A stretch of DNA of 26,668 nt from Minisyncoccota bacterium (GCA_028710915.1 JAQTTF010000005.1:1-26668), one strand, 5' to 3'; positions 1-8,238 are shown, counted from the stretch's first letter. Program-made: numbers and translations. The notes: a model not told the origin generated them from the sequence alone.

Positions 1-707
1 TGCGTGTCGCGGGACTCAATACTGCGCTTGTCATGGGGAATGAAGTAGGTTCGCATCTTGCCGGTCATTTCAATGGTGCAAGTTGGACATATGCCGAGTG
101 GAAACAAGAATTCGATTCTTACAATTCACTTCTCAAAAATGTTCAGAAAAATAATCCTACGGAGACGATTCCCGTGCCGAATTTCGGACAGGACACAATT
201 GTTGGACTTCGAGCACCGGATCTGGGAGTGAATGCTTCACTATATAAAGTGCTTCATGACTATCATTTTCTGTATGATGCAAGCGATGCATCATCTATGA
301 ATACTCGCGACAATTGGCCTAAGAAAGATGGCTATGGTCTTTGGCATATTCCACTTGGGCGAATTCTTCTCGGTGACAAACATATCTCCACCATATCGAT
401 GGATTACAATCTTTATATGATGCAGTCTCACGCACAGGACGAAGTAACGAAAGGAACTCCGCTTTGGCAGAAATATTATGACGATGCGGTCTCTGCGTAT
501 ATGGATTATTTTAATTCTAACTTTAAGGAAAATCGCGCGCCGGTCATTATTGCTGATCATTTTCCGAAATGGAATGATGGAGTCTATTGGGAAGCGATGA
601 AAACTGTTGCCGAAAATGTCTGCGGGCAGCCTCTTGTTCATTGTGTGACTTTTAAAGAGCTTGTTGATTATATGAATACCACCGGTGTTCCACCTCTTGT
701 AAAGTAG
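1..707 (+). CDS. Polysaccharide deacetylase-like protein (NodB/CE4 fold), 5' end missing
   Basis: The reading frame is open from the left edge (codons start at base 3), so the N-terminus lies outside the window and the ATG at 33 is probably internal. The visible 234 residues fit the C-terminal part of a CE4/NodB deacetylase, a family that removes acetyl groups from peptidoglycan or surface glycans. Seen: an HxxxH metal-binding motif in GSHLAGHF, an RAPDLG segment matching the family's RxP motif, and ADHFPKW near the end, matching the last catalytic-His motif. The TFDD motif that carries the catalytic Asp would lie upstream. The gene ends 41 bases before the helicase gene, which has its own promoter. 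The family call is fairly secure; the substrate is unknown. Confidence 0.72.
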   Translation, partial: RVAGLNTALVMGNEVGSHLAGHFNGASWTYAEWKQEFDSYNSLLKNVQKNNPTETIPVPNFGQDTIVGLRAPDLGVNASLYKVLHDYHFLYDASDASSMNTRDNWPKKDGYGLWHIPLGRILLGDKHISTISMDYNLYMMQSHAQDEVTKGTPLWQKYYDDAVSAYMDYFNSNFKENRAPVIIADHFPKWNDGVYWEAMKTVAENVCGQPLVHCVTFKELVDYMNTTGVPPLVK

Positions 708-733
708 TGTCGAGTTTCTCCTTTTTTGCGAAA

Positions 734-742
734 TGCTATACT
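734..742 (+). promoter_or_regulatory. Extended -10 promoter giving a leaderless helicase mRNA
   Basis: TGC-TATACT is an extended -10 element. Only six bases separate it from the ATG at 749, so transcription would start at or next to the start codon. No SD or good -35 box is visible. Confidence 0.55.
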
Positions 743-748
743 TTTTGA

Positions 749-2374
749 ATGACTCAACAAGAGGCGCTCAAAATTCTGAAAACTGGAGCAAATGTTTTTC
801 TCACCGGGGAGCCGGGGAGCGGAAAGACACATACTATTAATGAATATACACACTATCTCCGTGATTCTGGAATTGAACCAGCGATCACTGCTTCGACCGG
901 TATCGCTGCTACGCATATCGGAGGAATGACAATTCACTCGTGGAGCGGGATTGGAATTCGCCGAGCACTGAATGCATATGATTTGGATAAAATTGCGACG
1001 AGTGAGTATGTGGCGAAGCGTGTTCGGAAAGCAAAAGTTCTTGTGATAGACGAAGTCTCGATGCTTTCTCCAGAGACCCTTAGTATGGTGGATGCTGTCT
1101 GTCGAGAAGTGAAGGGGAGTACGGATGCATTCGGTGGGATGCAGGTGATTTTTGTTGGAGACTTTTTTCAACTTCCTCCAGTGACAAAAGCGGATTATGA
1201 ATCTGAAAGCCAACTTTTCGAAGAAGAAATGCCACCAAGATTTGCATACGGTTCTCCATCTTGGGAACAAGCAAAAGTGCTCATATGTTATCTTTCTGAA
1301 CAATATCGTCAGGATGATGCTGATTTCTTATCGCTTCTTTCCGCTATTCGTCAGAATACTTTTGGTGATGTTCACAAGGAACATTTAGAGAAACGAAAGA
1401 TCGGCGAAAAGAAAATTTCAAAAGATGTGCCTCGTCTTTTCTCCCACAATGCGAATGTAGATGTTTTGAACGATCAGATGCTTGGAGCGCTTGCCAATGA
1501 ACCGCATGTGTATCTCATGATCTCAAGTGGAAAGCCGTTTCTTGTTGAGGCTTTGAAAAAAGGATGTCTTTCTCCGGAAAAACTGTCCCTTAAGATCGGC
1601 GCATCTGTGATGTTTACCAAAAATAATCCAAAAGAAGGATTTGTGAACGGAACGCTCGGGACGGTGTCTGGATTTGAATCGACTTCAGGACTTCCTATCG
1701 TACAACTTAGAAATGGGAAGAAAATTATTGTGAGCCCACTTGAGTGGTCTGTCGAAGAGAATGGAAAAATTAAAGCGCAGATCAACCAGCTTCCGCTTCG
1801 TCTCGCCTGGGCGATCACGGTTCACAAGAGTCAGGGAATGAGTCTCGATGAAGCGGTGATGGATCTTTCTCAAGTTTTTGAATACGGACAGGGATATGTG
1901 GCGCTTTCTCGCGTGCGAAGGCTTAGTGGACTCCATATTCTTGGTTGGAATGCAAAAACCTTTCAAGTACACCCGGAAGTTTTGGCAAAAGACGAGTCGT
2001 TTAGAATTTCTTCAGATGAAGCGGGCGAAATTTTTGGAAAAATTTCGCCCGAGGAAATAGATAAAATGCACGACAATTTCGTGCGAATTTCCGGAGGAAA
2101 TCGTCGAAAAGCAAAAATTGGCGTTCAAGGCGTTGTAAGTGAGAAGAAATCTTTTGCAAAAATCCGCGAAACGCACCCGAATGCCTTCAAACGTTGGGAT
2201 GCGGAACAAGATAAACAGCTCACTGAACTTTTTAATAAAAAAACAAAAACACTTGAACTTATGAAGATTTTTGGCAGAAAGAGGGGCGCAATAGAAGCGC
2301 GCCTTATGAAACTTGAACTTATTCCTGATAATGGTTACTTCGAAAGAATAAATAAGAAAAAAGTGCAAAAGTAA
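749..2374 (+). CDS. PIF1/RecD-like superfamily 1 DNA helicase
   Basis: A 541-residue ATP-dependent DNA helicase of the PIF1 type, expected to unwind DNA 5' to 3' at forks, R-loops or G-quadruplexes. Visible motifs in order: Walker A GEPGSGKT (20-27), a TASTGIAA motif Ia (48-55), Walker B VLVIDE (97-102), motif III GDFFQLPP (137-144), a HKSQG motif (359-363) and the ALSRVR arginine-finger motif VI (385-390). Residues 481-524 (WDAEQDKQ..., ending RGAIEARLMKL) look like a Myb/SANT-type helix-turn-helix, a likely extra DNA-binding module. The start follows an extended -10 box by six bases and has no SD. The stop codon overlaps the next start as TAATG, so the following hydrolase is translationally coupled. 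Family call is secure; the biological role is inferred. Confidence 0.9.
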   Translation: MTQQEALKILKTGANVFLTGEPGSGKTHTINEYTHYLRDSGIEPAITASTGIAATHIGGMTIHSWSGIGIRRALNAYDLDKIATSEYVAKRVRKAKVLVIDEVSMLSPETLSMVDAVCREVKGSTDAFGGMQVIFVGDFFQLPPVTKADYESESQLFEEEMPPRFAYGSPSWEQAKVLICYLSEQYRQDDADFLSLLSAIRQNTFGDVHKEHLEKRKIGEKKISKDVPRLFSHNANVDVLNDQMLGALANEPHVYLMISSGKPFLVEALKKGCLSPEKLSLKIGASVMFTKNNPKEGFVNGTLGTVSGFESTSGLPIVQLRNGKKIIVSPLEWSVEENGKIKAQINQLPLRLAWAITVHKSQGMSLDEAVMDLSQVFEYGQGYVALSRVRRLSGLHILGWNAKTFQVHPEVLAKDESFRISSDEAGEIFGKISPEEIDKMHDNFVRISGGNRRKAKIGVQGVVSEKKSFAKIRETHPNAFKRWDAEQDKQLTELFNKKTKTLELMKIFGRKRGAIEARLMKLELIPDNGYFERINKKKVQK

Positions 2375-3432
2375 TGGACCAGAAGATTATTCAAAGACTC
2401 GAAAAGGCAATCGCTGAGAAAGTATTTCCCGGATGCATCTTGGGAATTATTTGGCGAGATGGCTTCAGAAAAATTTTTCCGGTTGGAAATTTTACCTATG
2501 AAAAAGATTCTCCAAAGGTAAAAGAGGATACTATCTACGATTTGGCTTCGGTGACAAAGTCGATTCCGACTTCTTGTATCCTTCTGAAACTCATTGAAGA
2601 GGGGAAAGTGGATCTAGAAGATACTGTCTTAGACTTTATCCCAGAATTTGGCAATTCGTTAGAAAAAAAGAGTGTGACGATCAAAAATCTTTTGACCTAT
2701 ACGCTCGAGCTTGATGTTCCTCCACTCTCATCTCTCAAGGATAAAAATCCTGATGAAATCGTAGATATTGTTTGCAAAGCTCCCCTTAAGTCCATTCCGG
2801 GTTCAAAATTTTTCTATAACAATGGCACCGCGCTTCTCATTGGTCTTGTTATTCAGAAAATTATCGGAGAATCACTTGATAAGTATGCTGAACGAGAATT
2901 TTTTGTTCCGCTTGGTATGGATCGAACAACTTTCCAGCCGCAGCGTTTCTTGCGAGCGGAAATCGCTCCGACAGAAATTGATGCGTGGCGAGGGAGAGTT
3001 ATCCAGGGAGAAGTTCATGATGAAAGTACATTTACACTTCATAAAAAATATTTTTTCGGGATTTCAGGACTATTTTCGACAGTCCCTGACACTTTAAATT
3101 TTCAAGAAATGCTTTTAAACGATGGAGTGAAAGATGATGAAAGATATTTTTCCAAATCAATGATCCAGAAAATGCACACAAATATGATGTTGGGAGCATC
3201 AGGCGACCCAGTTGGTCTTGGTTGGAATATTTACAACCCCTTATATATGGGCAAAAAGGCGAGTTCTGAAGTGTTCGGTAAAACTGGATTTACCGGAACT
3301 CTTGTTCTCACCGATCCAGTAAAAGGAATTGGATTCACGCTTCTTTCGAATAGAACTTTTCCAAAACGTCCGAAAGATTCAAGCGCGATAAACGCAGTTC
3401 GTGGCGACATCGCCGATATTATTTTTGCATAA
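2374..3432 (+). CDS. Serine hydrolase, beta-lactamase/class C PBP fold
   Basis: A 352-residue member of the beta-lactamase-related family (AmpC, D-alanyl-D-alanine carboxypeptidase and esterase group). The three active-site motifs are present: SVTK (S59-K62, SxxK with the nucleophile serine), YNN (Y148-N150, YxN), and GKTG at 302-305 in the position of the usual HTG/KTG. No signal peptide or transmembrane helix is visible at the N-terminus, so it is probably cytoplasmic; an esterase or peptidase role is then more likely than cell-wall synthesis or drug resistance. The ATG shares one base with the stop of the helicase gene. The convergent desaturase gene ends 47 bases beyond the stop, with a hairpin between them that could stop both transcripts. 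Confidence 0.85.
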   Translation: MDQKIIQRLEKAIAEKVFPGCILGIIWRDGFRKIFPVGNFTYEKDSPKVKEDTIYDLASVTKSIPTSCILLKLIEEGKVDLEDTVLDFIPEFGNSLEKKSVTIKNLLTYTLELDVPPLSSLKDKNPDEIVDIVCKAPLKSIPGSKFFYNNGTALLIGLVIQKIIGESLDKYAEREFFVPLGMDRTTFQPQRFLRAEIAPTEIDAWRGRVIQGEVHDESTFTLHKKYFFGISGLFSTVPDTLNFQEMLLNDGVKDDERYFSKSMIQKMHTNMMLGASGDPVGLGWNIYNPLYMGKKASSEVFGKTGFTGTLVLTDPVKGIGFTLLSNRTFPKRPKDSSAINAVRGDIADIIFA

Positions 3433-3466
3433 AGAAAAAAGACAGGTGCAAGTGAATGCAACTGTC
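3431..3466 (-). terminator. Intrinsic terminator of the desaturase gene
   Basis: Stem arms 3441-3450 and 3457-3466 (GACAGGTGCA / TGCAACTGTC, one wobble) are followed on the minus strand by a T-rich tract, the A-run at 3431-3440 on the plus strand. It sits between two convergent genes and may also slow plus-strand read-through. Confidence 0.7.
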
Positions 3467-3479
3467 CTGTGTGTCGAGT

Positions 3480-4514
3480 TTACGCTGCTTTCTTTGCATT
3501 CTTTGGTTTTCGTATCCATTCCGGTTTGATCACTATAACTTTTGGAGGCGGAGAACCCGGCTTCAAACGTTTTAGGATTTTTTCCCGAGAAGGGATGCGA
3601 ATATTCCAAACGTGTCCATGGTCCGCCAATTTCTTAATTAACTCCCAGCTTGGATCGTACTGATCTTCTAGAAGACCATGGCATGCTGATTCTTCGAACT
3701 CGTGATGATTGTTGTGATAGTTTTCTCCCTTCGTTGTGCCACTTAATATAGGCACATTCCCGCTCATGTCTCCCGTATCAAACGGCCGGGATCCAAATAC
3801 GTGGCAGATTGAATTAATGGTAAAAGTGAATTGATGTTCTGCTGCTGTCGACATCACTCCACCCCAGAGAAATCCGCCCCATGCGCCTTTGAAACTCCAG
3901 GTGATGAGCCCGGCAATAATTGCCGGTAGGATAAATCCGAGAATTGGCCAAAACCATGCGTACTTATCCAAAAACTTTACGATCGGATTTTTGGCAAGAT
4001 CTCTCACGAGATTTGGATCGTCGATCTGTCGTTCTGTCCATACCCAACCGAGGTGAGAAAAACAAAGGCCGAAGACTATATTGTCGCTATACCACGGAGA
4101 AGAAATGTCTTCATCCGTGTCACTTTTCCAATGATGCCTTCGATGGTTTCCTGCCCATCGCTTTATGCCCCCCTGAGCGCCCATCCCGCCTGCAATACCA
4201 AGGCAAATTGCAGTGCCGTCATCGGCTTCAAACGATTTGTGTGTGAAGTATCGATGATAACCGACAGTGATGCCGTAGGCTTTGATCTCGTAAAAGACCA
4301 TGCATAGCATCCCGTTGACGAAGTCAAGTTCCGGAATTAGCTGGAACCCAAAAATGCGGAGGCTCGGGCCAAAAACGACCATGCAGATTGCTATGGTCAT
4401 GGGTGTAAAAATTCCCAAAACCATCTCCACTCTTTCCCTTGTAGATGGTGGTCTTTTCTCTATCCGTTTCGTCCTCTTGAGAGGAGCGTAGGATCTTTTC
4501 GCGACGGCTTCCAT
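3480..4514 (-). CDS. Acyl-CoA/fatty acid desaturase (delta-9 type, membrane di-iron)
   Basis: A 344-residue integral membrane desaturase that would introduce a cis double bond into an acyl chain using O2, a di-iron centre and an electron donor. All three histidine boxes are visible: HRYFTH (87-92), HRRHH (124-128) and HNNHH (267-271). An NSICHVFG segment carries the extra metal-binding His (238) typical of stearoyl-CoA desaturases. Hydrophobic stretches around 31-50, 62-80, 102-116 and 188-222 fit the usual four-helix layout. The start at 4514 is chosen because AAAGGAGGAG lies just before that ATG; a longer frame to 4571 would begin inside the leader. It stands alone, has its own promoter and terminator, and uses a stronger SD than its neighbours. 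CPR bacteria usually lack fatty acid synthesis, so the substrate may be scavenged lipid (inference). Confidence 0.92.
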   Translation of the reverse strand: MEAVAKRSYAPLKRTKRIEKRPPSTRERVEMVLGIFTPMTIAICMVVFGPSLRIFGFQLIPELDFVNGMLCMVFYEIKAYGITVGYHRYFTHKSFEADDGTAICLGIAGGMGAQGGIKRWAGNHRRHHWKSDTDEDISSPWYSDNIVFGLCFSHLGWVWTERQIDDPNLVRDLAKNPIVKFLDKYAWFWPILGFILPAIIAGLITWSFKGAWGGFLWGGVMSTAAEHQFTFTINSICHVFGSRPFDTGDMSGNVPILSGTTKGENYHNNHHEFEESACHGLLEDQYDPSWELIKKLADHGHVWNIRIPSREKILKRLKPGSPPPKVIVIKPEWIRKPKNAKKAA

Positions 4515-4562
4515 GACTCCTCCTTTCGAGAGGCAAGTGGTTGAACTGCAAAAGGTATAAGC

Positions 4563-4600
4563 GAAAGTCAAAGAACAACTTTCCTGATTTTAGTATAGCA
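4563..4600 (-). promoter_or_regulatory. Extended -10 promoter and 5'-terminal hairpin of the desaturase leader
   Basis: On the minus strand TGC-TATACT occupies 4600-4592. About seven bases later, at the predicted start near 4584, a stem-loop begins: GAAAGT (4583-4578) pairs with ACTTTC (4568-4563) around a nine-base loop. The leader then runs about 70 bases to a GGAGG site and the ATG at 4514. Confidence 0.5.
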
Positions 4601-4648
4601 TCCTCGTAAATGGCTTTTGTGATATCCTAAATAAGTCATATAAGAGCT

Positions 4649-5269
4649 ATGTTGGAGACAAAAAAGAAAAAATCAAAACATCTCCAGGTTAAAGATATTT
4701 ACTTTGCGGATATGGCGACGAAGATGAGAAAGGGGCCGTGGCGTTCCTTTCTTCGCACGGTGTTTCATCGCCCAGTTTCGAGATGTGAGATATTTCGTAA
4801 AACTTTCTCGGCAGATTTTAGTGGAACAAAACTGTCTTGGTATTCAAACCTACTTAATAAATTGTATTTAAAATTTGATGGAACTGCGTCGTGTTTTTTT
4901 ACCGATGAAGGCGCGCTTGTTCTCATTTTTATGGTTTATGGAAATCCGGATGCGACGGACATGCTTGAAATGCCGGGGATGAAAGATGAATTTATAGAAG
5001 ATAGGGAAGAGACACAGAAGAAAAAGAAGAAGAGTTTCAAAATTGATAAAGAATCAGTAACCGAAGAAGTGAAAGAGGACGGATATCATTTACAATATGA
5101 AGAAAAGTTTAAAGATCATGGGAAAGAAATGAAACTTTTTGAACATATTATCTATTCCGGAATTGATAAATTAGTTTTTCGGGCGATTGTTCCACCTAAT
5201 GTAGCACCTCAAACCTTTGATGATATTTTGGCGATTGGGAAGTCACTTCGGATAAAAGCAGAAAAATAG
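4649..5269 (+). CDS. Hypothetical protein, 206 residues, basic and charged
   Basis: I do not recognise the family. The N-terminus is very basic (MLETKKKKSKH), and there is no signal peptide. A mixed hydrophobic core lies around residues 60-100 (KLYLKFDGTASCFF, ALVLIFMVYG), followed by a charged acidic/lysine-rich linker around 110-140 and a C-terminal segment ending LRIKAEK. The overall impression is a soluble alpha/beta protein with a disordered middle. No SD precedes the ATG. It is divergent from the desaturase, sharing a short intergenic region, and is followed by a GC-rich hairpin. Codon use resembles the AT-richer housekeeping genes here rather than neighbouring pyrF. An uninterrupted frame with its own terminator argues that it is real. 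Confidence 0.65.
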   Translation: MLETKKKKSKHLQVKDIYFADMATKMRKGPWRSFLRTVFHRPVSRCEIFRKTFSADFSGTKLSWYSNLLNKLYLKFDGTASCFFTDEGALVLIFMVYGNPDATDMLEMPGMKDEFIEDREETQKKKKKSFKIDKESVTEEVKEDGYHLQYEEKFKDHGKEMKLFEHIIYSGIDKLVFRAIVPPNVAPQTFDDILAIGKSLRIKAEK

Positions 5270-5288
5270 AAAAGAAAAGGAGAAGAAA

Positions 5289-5330
5289 GCCCCGCCTGCG
5301 TAAACGCGGGCGGGGCAAGTTGCTTTTCTC
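5289..5330 (+). terminator. GC-rich hairpin, probable bidirectional terminator
   Basis: A 12-bp stem (5289-5300 with 5305-5316, one wobble, loop TAAA) follows the unknown gene. The T-tract (CTTTTCTC) comes several bases after the stem on the plus strand; on the minus strand a pyrimidine-rich tract follows directly. Confidence 0.55.
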
Positions 5331-5359
5331 CTCTCGGAAGAGTAATTTTGTGGAAGCTC

Positions 5360-5392
5360 TACAGTACGTTGTAAAGGGTTGAGAATCCCTTT
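5360..5392 (+). promoter_or_regulatory. Candidate pyrF promoter with 5'-terminal hairpin
   Basis: TACAGT at 5360-5365 is a possible -10 box, with no clear -35. Seven bases later, at the predicted start, AAAGGG (5373-5378) can pair with CCCTTT (5387-5392) around an eight-base loop. The remaining leader runs to a GGGGGAT element just before the ATG at 5450. Confidence 0.4.
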
Positions 5393-5449
5393 CAAAATCT
5401 CAGGGGCAGGCCTTTTTCCTGTCAAAAAACGTTTTGTGGGGGATTTTTC

Positions 5450-6535
5450 ATGGCCGAGAAGTATAATTTTGCGGATGATTTGACCGCAAAGGTTTTCAAG
5501 TACGGACCGCTCGATGTGGGGATGGACCCACAGCCCTGGATGATGCCACCGCATTTAATCAAGATTGCGATGGTGATGTTTCCGGATGATCCAATCGCGC
5601 AAGTTGGTTGGGTGCTCGAAGAGTTCAATCGCCTTGTCCTCGAAGCCATCCATGGCATCGTGGGAGTAATCAAACCGCAGATCGCGTTCTACGAAGAATT
5701 TGGGGCGGTAGGTTTGAAGGCTTTCACCGCCACGGTCAAGCTCGCCAAGGAAATGGGGTTTACGGTCATTGAAGATGCCAAGCGCATCGACGGTGGGCCG
5801 ACGGCCACAGCCTACATTGACGGCCACCTTGGTAAGGTGCCGATCTTTACGGGCGGGGTTGATCAGAACGGTCGTGCTATTCTCGGTTCGATGGTCGGCC
5901 CAATGCGGGTTGATTGTATGACGGTGGCGGGCGGGTATATCGGCCCGACATTCGTCGACCAGTTCTTGAAGATTACCGAGGAATACGGCACGGGGGGTTT
6001 CTTCGTCACCAAGACGAGCTTTGAGCCACCCTCGGAGATCGAACTCATTCGCACCTGGGAAGAAGGAAAGAAGGGTCCGAACAAAGAAGAAAACTTCGGT
6101 GATCTGGTTTGGGAACGTCAAGCCTGCCTGCTTCAGCAGTGGGGCGAAGGGACCGAAGGTGCTTGTGGCATTCGCAGAATCGGCCCTGTCATTGGTGCGA
6201 CTTTCCCCGAAGAAGCCGCGAAGATGCGGATTATCCTGCCAACGGCCGTCTTCTTAATTCCTGGGTACGGAGAACAAGGTGCAGGCCCCGACGAAGCAGT
6301 TGTCGGATTGCGTAAGGATGGTTCTGGCGGCGTCATCAATAGTTCGCGTGGCATCATTAGCTCCTGGTGTGCGATCAACGCGAAGACCGGCGCCAAAGGT
6401 CCCTACTTCACCGATTCGGCAAATTTCGTCACTTCCATCAGGCGTGCCACGATCGATTCGCAACGTCGGCTCATTCTTGCTGCTCAGAAAGCGGACAAGT
6501 GGCCACACGGCATGCCGCATGTGTTGGCGGCGTAG
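5450..6535 (+). CDS. pyrF: Orotidine 5'-phosphate decarboxylase, subfamily 2
   Basis: A 361-residue enzyme that converts OMP to UMP, the last step of de novo pyrimidine synthesis. Seen: the substrate-binding VGMDP near residue 23, KPQIAFYEEFG (75-85), the catalytic DxKxxD in EDAKRIDGG (D109, K111, D114), and the late LIPGYGEQGAG and VINSSRGI phosphate-binding segments that mark the subfamily 2 enzymes. It is longer than the usual 270-310 residues because of an extra segment around 195-235. No other pyrimidine gene is adjacent; it is a monocistronic unit with a leader, a strong terminator and clearly more GC-rich codons than its neighbours, which suggests separate acquisition (inference). Family call is secure. 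Confidence 0.88.
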   Translation: MAEKYNFADDLTAKVFKYGPLDVGMDPQPWMMPPHLIKIAMVMFPDDPIAQVGWVLEEFNRLVLEAIHGIVGVIKPQIAFYEEFGAVGLKAFTATVKLAKEMGFTVIEDAKRIDGGPTATAYIDGHLGKVPIFTGGVDQNGRAILGSMVGPMRVDCMTVAGGYIGPTFVDQFLKITEEYGTGGFFVTKTSFEPPSEIELIRTWEEGKKGPNKEENFGDLVWERQACLLQQWGEGTEGACGIRRIGPVIGATFPEEAAKMRIILPTAVFLIPGYGEQGAGPDEAVVGLRKDGSGGVINSSRGIISSWCAINAKTGAKGPYFTDSANFVTSIRRATIDSQRRLILAAQKADKWPHGMPHVLAA

Positions 6536-6594
6536 ACAAACCGGTGCCCAGTGCTCTGACCAGTAACTGGTGGGTTTGAAGTTAATGTTTCTGA

Positions 6595-6630
6595 CGCGCG
6601 GTGTGCAATTGCACCGCGCGCTTTTTTATT
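6595..6630 (+). terminator. Strong intrinsic terminator of pyrF
   Basis: CGCGCGGTG (6595-6603) pairs perfectly with CACCGCGCG (6612-6620) and is followed by CTTTTTTATTTA. A second small hairpin (ACCAG/CTGGT, 6559-6571) lies between the stop codon and this terminator. Confidence 0.85.
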
Positions 6631-6641
6631 TATTCAAATTT

Positions 6642-6650
6642 TGCTACAGT
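6642..6650 (+). promoter_or_regulatory. Extended -10 promoter giving a leaderless mRNA
   Basis: TGC-TACAGT is followed after seven bases by the ATG at 6658. This decides the start of the alpha/beta hydrolase, since the frame is open further upstream but runs into the pyrF terminator. Confidence 0.5.
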
Positions 6651-6657
6651 TTCACTT

Positions 6658-7575
6658 ATGAAGTCACAATTAGTCAGTTTTCAAAGCGCAGACGGGCTTA
6701 ATCTTTCCGGACTTTTATACGAACCGAAAAAACGCTCAAAAAAAGTCGCAATCTTTCTCCACGGCAATGGAAATGCTTCTGTGTTTAATAATCCTGGGTT
6801 GCAAAATTTAATTGGAGAGACACTCGCGAAAAAGGGCATTGCATATTTTCCGTTCGACAATCGCGGAGCGCATTACATCAAAAGTCTGAAGAAAAAAGTA
6901 GGAGGCAAACTCAAACGCTTCACTCTTGGCTCTGGTTTCGAGCTTATTCGTGATTGCGTCAAAGATATTGATGGCGCGGTAGCATTTTTGAAACGGCAAG
7001 GATTCAAAGAATTTTATCTTATGGGAGCTTCAACAGGAGCGGTCAAAATTCCTGTCTACAATTTTTACAAACCGAAAAATATTTTCTCCGGGTTTATTTT
7101 TCTCGGCGCATCGGATGATACGGGGATTTATTACACAGAGTGGGGGCCTAAGAAATTTTTCTCTATTCTGAAAATGGCGAAGACAAAAATAGAGAAGGGG
7201 GAAGGAGAAGAACTTGTGCCAAAGCATTTTGCCGGAACAAATATTATTTCTTGGAAATCACTTTTTGATACGATAAATCCAGACGGGGACTACAATATTT
7301 TTCCATTCAATGAATATTGGAATGATCTCCATCTCGCAAAGAAGAAAAAGCTGTTCCGGGAATTACAATCAATCAAAACATCATCTCTCTTTATTTATGG
7401 AGCTAAGGATGAGTTTTGCTATGGAAAGGTTCCCCAAATTGTCGAAACTCTCAAAGAAAAAATCCTCCATAAAAAAATATTTGATTTTCGTATCATACAA
7501 AATTCTGACCATGGTTATCACGGCAAAGAAAAAGAGCTCGCGAAGCTCCTTGCAGATTGGCTAGGGACTCACTAA
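6658..7575 (+). CDS. Alpha/beta hydrolase
   Basis: A 305-residue alpha/beta-fold hydrolase, probably a cytoplasmic esterase or lipase-like enzyme. Seen: the oxyanion-hole segment FLHGNGN (33-39), the nucleophile elbow GASTG (S125), an Asp in YGAKDEF (D251) and a His in SDHGYHG (H285 or H288), giving a full catalytic triad in the expected order. The layout recalls the DUF1749/siderophore-esterase-like hydrolases, but that finer assignment is tentative. There is no signal peptide. The start at 6658 is preferred because upstream codons in this frame fall inside the pyrF terminator and because an extended -10 lies seven bases before it. It is followed after nine bases by the DedA gene, probably in one operon. 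Confidence 0.82.
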   Translation: MKSQLVSFQSADGLNLSGLLYEPKKRSKKVAIFLHGNGNASVFNNPGLQNLIGETLAKKGIAYFPFDNRGAHYIKSLKKKVGGKLKRFTLGSGFELIRDCVKDIDGAVAFLKRQGFKEFYLMGASTGAVKIPVYNFYKPKNIFSGFIFLGASDDTGIYYTEWGPKKFFSILKMAKTKIEKGEGEELVPKHFAGTNIISWKSLFDTINPDGDYNIFPFNEYWNDLHLAKKKKLFRELQSIKTSSLFIYGAKDEFCYGKVPQIVETLKEKILHKKIFDFRIIQNSDHGYHGKEKELAKLLADWLGTH

Positions 7576-7584
7576 GATAGAGGG

Positions 7585-8169
7585 ATGACAGCAGCAATTC
7601 TCCTCTACGTTCTTCACTTCAGTTACTTCGGCATTTTTGTCGTTATTTTTGCCGAATCGGGATTTCTCCTTGGATTTTTCTTGCCGGGGGATTCGCTTCT
7701 TTTTACCGCGGGAGTTCTCGCATCACAGGGGATTTTCAATATTTGGATTCTCGTCCCGCTCATTGTAGTTGCGGCGATTCTCGGAGATAGCTTTGGCTAC
7801 TATATGGGGAATAAATTCGGGCCGAAGATTTTCATTCGGAAAGATTCATTTTTTTTCAAACAGGAGTATGTAGAGCGTACAAACAAGTTTTATAAAACAT
7901 ATGGCAAGAAGACGATCATTCTCGCGCGCTTTGTACCGATCGTCCGTACCTTTGCTCCAATTTTTGCTGGTATTGGCGAGATGAAATATTCTACGTTCCT
8001 TTCTTTTAATATGATTGGAGGACTTCTCTGGGGTTCCGGGATGCTTCTCCTCGGTTTCTTTTTTGGCCGAGTATTTCCGGGAATCGAACACTATCTTACT
8101 TATATCATTGTAGCGATTGTCGTCATCTCCATTTTTCCCATCGCGCGGGAATTTTTCAAGAAGCGTTGA
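7585..8169 (+). CDS. DedA family membrane protein
   Basis: A 194-residue polytopic membrane protein of the DedA/SNARE-associated family, whose members act in lipid (undecaprenyl phosphate or phospholipid) flipping and membrane homeostasis. Family marks: FAESGFLLGFFLPGDSLLFTAG near the N-terminus, the GDSFGYYMGNKFG glycine motif around 67-79, and ARFVPIVRTFAPIFAGIGEM around 113-132, which contains the conserved Arg residues. Several hydrophobic helices, including re-entrant ones, and a basic C-terminus (FFKKR) fit the known topology. It is close behind the alpha/beta hydrolase (nine bases), with a weak GAGGG before the ATG. The following gene has its own promoter starting within the DedA 3' end. 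Confidence 0.9.
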   Translation: MTAAILLYVLHFSYFGIFVVIFAESGFLLGFFLPGDSLLFTAGVLASQGIFNIWILVPLIVVAAILGDSFGYYMGNKFGPKIFIRKDSFFFKQEYVERTNKFYKTYGKKTIILARFVPIVRTFAPIFAGIGEMKYSTFLSFNMIGGLLWGSGMLLLGFFFGRVFPGIEHYLTYIIVAIVVISIFPIAREFFKKR

Positions 8170-8193
8170 AAAGTTCTATAAAAGGAATATACT
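8166..8193 (+). promoter_or_regulatory. Sigma-70-type promoter of the small winged-helix gene
   Basis: TTGAAA (8166-8171), a 16-base spacer and TATACT (8188-8193). The -35 overlaps the stop codon of the DedA gene. The predicted start is near 8200, giving a leader of about 39 bases with a GGGAGG SD. Confidence 0.55.
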
Positions 8194-8238
8194 TTTGTCT
8201 TCGAACTGGTTCATTTTACAGCTTGGGAGGGCTTGCTC

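Noticed and set aside
668..1303. Long minus-strand frame opposite the helicase gene
   Set aside because: Its translation shows no domain, it is a frame shadow of the well-supported helicase, and no promoter or SD precedes it.
2374..3432. Antibiotic-resistance beta-lactamase
   Set aside because: Active-site motifs fit the wider serine hydrolase family, but no signal peptide is visible, so a periplasmic drug-degrading role is not supported.
4515..4571. Longer desaturase start at 4571 on the minus strand
   Set aside because: The extra residues have no family support and overlap the leader and its hairpin; a GGAGG site sits just before the ATG at 4514.
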